Shown piece by piece: positions 5,107 to 6,569 of a DNA stretch of 6,569 bases; within the stretch, counting starts at the first letter, position 1; the number at the start of each line of letters is the position of its first letter. A program made the position numbers and the translations under genes. Under the pieces are notes generated by a model. The model was not told where the DNA came from, ran no database searches, and worked only from the letters and a program-made list of their open reading frames with translations. The stretch comes from Pseudomonadota bacterium (GTDB lineage: Bacteria > Pseudomonadota > Gammaproteobacteria > Arenicellales > Poriferihabitantaceae): NCBI GenBank assembly GCA_024226105.1, contig JAAELZ010000822.1, forward strand, positions 1-6,569. The letters run 5' to 3'.

Positions 5107-5302
5107 GCCGCGTTCGCGCAAAATGGCAAGACGACAATAAACAATCTTGCAGACATCTCAGCATTCCTCGCCTTTCCAATGGTCGAAAAATCGGACATTC
5201 TGGAGCGAACATGTCAAAACCTGCGTCCTTTTTGAGAATCATCCGTCTTCCTGGGCAAACGAACAGACAACACCAATGAACGGAACATACAGGAGACATG
5301 AT

Positions 5303-5515
5303 ATGTTAGCACTCTTTGTCCAACCATCGTCACACGTACCGGGTTCAGGCGTGACGCTCCTGACCAGAGAATGGGGCGCAAAACGCAGCGCCTCGACACG
5401 CAGCACCTCAACACGCAGACGGCGGCCTGCACAGAACCGGAACGCGAACGTCGGCTCAGATAGCGTGGCCCAAGCATATGTGCAGGCGGTGGCATACGCC
5501 ACTCTGCATGCGTAA
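5303..5515 (+). CDS. Small protein with Arg/Ser/Thr-rich middle, function unknown
   Basis: The gene encodes 70 residues from an ATG with AGGAGA six bases upstream, the reason for choosing this start; the frame is open back to 5147, but that part does not read as protein and has no ribosome binding site. The N-terminus MLALFVQPSS is hydrophobic. The middle (27-41) is a basic, low-complexity stretch with RSAST and RSTST from a 15-bp tandem duplication at 5384-5413. The C-terminus (54-70) could form a small alpha-helix rich in Ala and Val. No family is recognised. It precedes a second small gene with a matching ribosome binding site. Confidence 0.5.
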   Translation: MLALFVQPSSHVPGSGVTLLTREWGAKRSASTRSTSTRRRRPAQNRNANVGSDSVAQAYVQAVAYATLHA

Positions 5516-5623
5516 GGATCGCGTGTGTGTTTCATTCCGGCCCAACACTTCGGCGCGCTCATACGTTGTATCATCGAAAGCACAGCACCGGAACAACACA
5601 ACAGCACTCAAGGAGACATCACT

Positions 5624-5782
5624 ATGGTACCAGTATTTGTCAGCGGAATATTTGCGGTCGGAGTCATGTTGATGAACAAACTCCACGAACATGATCGGCC
5701 GTGGAACAATAGAGCGGAACGCCAAAAGTATCAACGAGAACAAGAGCGATCGATACTGACGAGTTGGATGGTGGACCGTTAG
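5624..5782 (+). CDS. Small single-pass membrane protein, function unknown
   Basis: The protein has 52 residues: a hydrophobic segment at 2-20 (VPVFVSGIFAVGVMLMNKL), likely a membrane anchor, then a highly charged tail with NNRAERQKYQREQERS (28-43), likely helical and cytoplasmic, ending WMVDR. AGGAGA lies seven bases before the ATG, which is why this start is preferred to an upstream one at 5525. The leader resembles that of the preceding small gene (GGAGACAT), suggesting a shared unit separated by about 108 bases. No family recognised; small membrane proteins of this size occur among plasmid, phage and toxin-like genes, but nothing specific points to any. Confidence 0.55.
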   Translation: MVPVFVSGIFAVGVMLMNKLHEHDRPWNNRAERQKYQREQERSILTSWMVDR

Positions 5783-5810
5783 AGCATCCGACACGCTGAC
5801 CTCAACAAGA

Positions 5811-5827
5811 GCATTTGTCTCAAATGC
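5811..5827. terminator. Small perfect stem-loop between converging genes
   Basis: GCATTTG and CAAATGC pair perfectly around the loop TCT, 28 bases beyond the stop of the 52-codon gene and just beyond the stop of the converging gene at 5833. There is no proper T-run on either side, so it is only a weak bidirectional terminator candidate. Confidence 0.35.
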
Positions 5828-5832
5828 CCCCG

Positions 5833-6569
5833 TTAGTCCGATTTGGCACCATCTTGCGCCCGAAATTGCGCCGCCTGACCGGAGAGCATGCGCCGCCGGT
5901 CGCGCTCGTTCGGTGTTTGGGGCATGCCGTCGCCAATGCCCGCCGCCAGCGCGCCAAGGGTCACTCGATGCGTGGGCTGGGGGTTCGGGTCGGCGGCAGA
6001 GACAGTGTTGGGCGGAACATATCCGGAACGTGGTGGTGGCGGTGCCGTCGTTTTTCTGAGATACGGCGGCATGCACTGCGATAACTCGTCAATCATGGCC
6101 TGTAATGTCTCCCGGTCACTGGCCGGGAGTGTCGTGTTGATGTACGCGCCCATATTGCGGACCGGTTCTGTGCCGTGTTTCGATTGTAAAAACGCATAGC
6201 GAATGCCGGTCGTGATGTAGTCCGGATTGTAGCCGGCCGCCCAGGTCGCCAGATTGTGCTCGTTGATATTGCAGATGACGCCTGGAAATTCGTGTTTGAG
6301 GTTTTTTACTTCCTGAGAGAGCGCATTGATATTTCCGACAACAACCGGATCGGGTTTTTGTTCAGTGTTGCTGTTCTGTTGTTGTTCAAATAGTTTTGGA
6401 TCAAATTGTTCTTCCTTATATGCGCTTGTCAGTCCGCCTGTCGGTTCGCCTGTCAGTCCGCCTGTCGGTTTTGGGTCGGAAGGCGGCGAAAGCAGGGTGT
6501 CAAGTTGCTGCTTCAACAGCGCGTTTTCTTCGAGAAGCCGGGCGATGTCCGCCGCGCTGAGCGATGGAC
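5833..6569 (-). CDS. Unrecognised coiled-coil, proline-rich protein (partial, start beyond window)
   Basis: The frame stays open to the right edge, so the true start lies outside; a TTG at 6516 is only an internal leucine. Visible are at least 245 residues. They begin with PSLSAADIARLLEENALLKQ, a heptad-patterned helix, then a proline/glycine-rich linker with an imperfect eight-residue repeat (KPTGGLTG, EPTGGLTS) encoded by 12-bp units at 6428-6475. A compact segment follows, including FPGVICNINEHNLATWAAGY and NMGAYINTTLPASDRETL, then a Pro-rich, basic tail. The middle segment is reminiscent of C-terminal domains of plasmid replication or primosome proteins such as DnaD-like factors, but I cannot name a family. 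Being on the same strand as the partition cassette it could be a replication gene, which is a guess. Confidence 0.75.
   Translation of the reverse strand, partial: PSLSAADIARLLEENALLKQQLDTLLSPPSDPKPTGGLTGEPTGGLTSAYKEEQFDPKLFEQQQNSNTEQKPDPVVVGNINALSQEVKNLKHEFPGVICNINEHNLATWAAGYNPDYITTGIRYAFLQSKHGTEPVRNMGAYINTTLPASDRETLQAMIDELSQCMPPYLRKTTAPPPPRSGYVPPNTVSAADPNPQPTHRVTLGALAAGIGDGMPQTPNERDRRRMLSGQAAQFRAQDGAKSD

Larger units (their letters stand above)
4820..5302. other. Repeat-rich intergenic region
   Basis: No convincing gene is seen. The region contains related words aggcgaaacattttta (4847-4862) and aggcgaacattttta (4976-4990) flanking about 113 bases. It also contains two GCGGCCGC octamers (4966-4973 and 5104-5111), the terminator-like hairpin, the second copy of the dispersed repeat and a heptamer array. 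An open frame running to 5084 is mostly repeat sequence. Confidence 0.6.

Noticed and set aside
5147..5302. N-terminal extension of the 70-codon small gene
   Set aside because: The extension lacks a ribosome binding site and protein-like composition, whereas ATG 5303 has AGGAGA at ideal spacing.
5456..6076. 206-codon minus-strand ORF spanning the small genes and the right-hand gene
   Set aside because: It overlaps better-supported frames on both strands, has no ribosome binding site and shows no recognisable domain.

Overview
The window looks like accessory DNA (plasmid, or integrated plasmid-like island) of a Gram-negative bacterium that uses the PEP-CTERM/exosortase sorting system. The phylum cannot be fixed from the sequence alone. 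The accessory reading rests on a ParA/ParB partition cassette, a serine recombinase, a pRiA4b ORF-3-family gene, two orphan small genes with strong ribosome binding sites, and long gene-poor stretches full of palindromes and short repeats.

Left end (1-1100, minus strand): a partition cassette read right to left. It has a small predicted ribbon-helix-helix/coiled-coil protein, a 40-bp array of five 8-bp units, a Soj-type ParA ATPase, and the first nine codons of a gene overlapping the parA stop codon by one base (probably parB, cut by the window edge). A divergent AT-rich intergenic region (1100-1389) carries a promoter for each direction and several TACTAT-like motifs. To its right a serine recombinase (1390-2094) reads on the plus strand.

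Middle (2095-4040): a weak 67-codon ORF, then a minus-strand gene for a secreted GEVED-domain PEP-CTERM protein. This gene has a good sigma-54 (-24/-12) promoter candidate about 115 bp upstream and a perfect 15-bp stem just past its stop. From 3314 to about 4038 no intact gene is visible. The stretch holds a perfect 27-bp palindrome flanked by diverged direct repeats and a long hairpin repeat of the TTCGACAAGCTCAG type.

Right part (4039-6569): a 5'-truncated ORF overlaps the start region of a pRiA4b ORF-3-family gene. A repeat-rich gap (4820-5302) follows, including a terminator-like hairpin and a 40-bp repeat also present at 2140. Two small plus-strand genes with matching AGGAGA ribosome binding sites come next. 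Converging on them is a minus-strand gene, cut by the right edge, for an unrecognised coiled-coil, proline-rich protein. No RNA gene, CRISPR array or intact insertion sequence was found.
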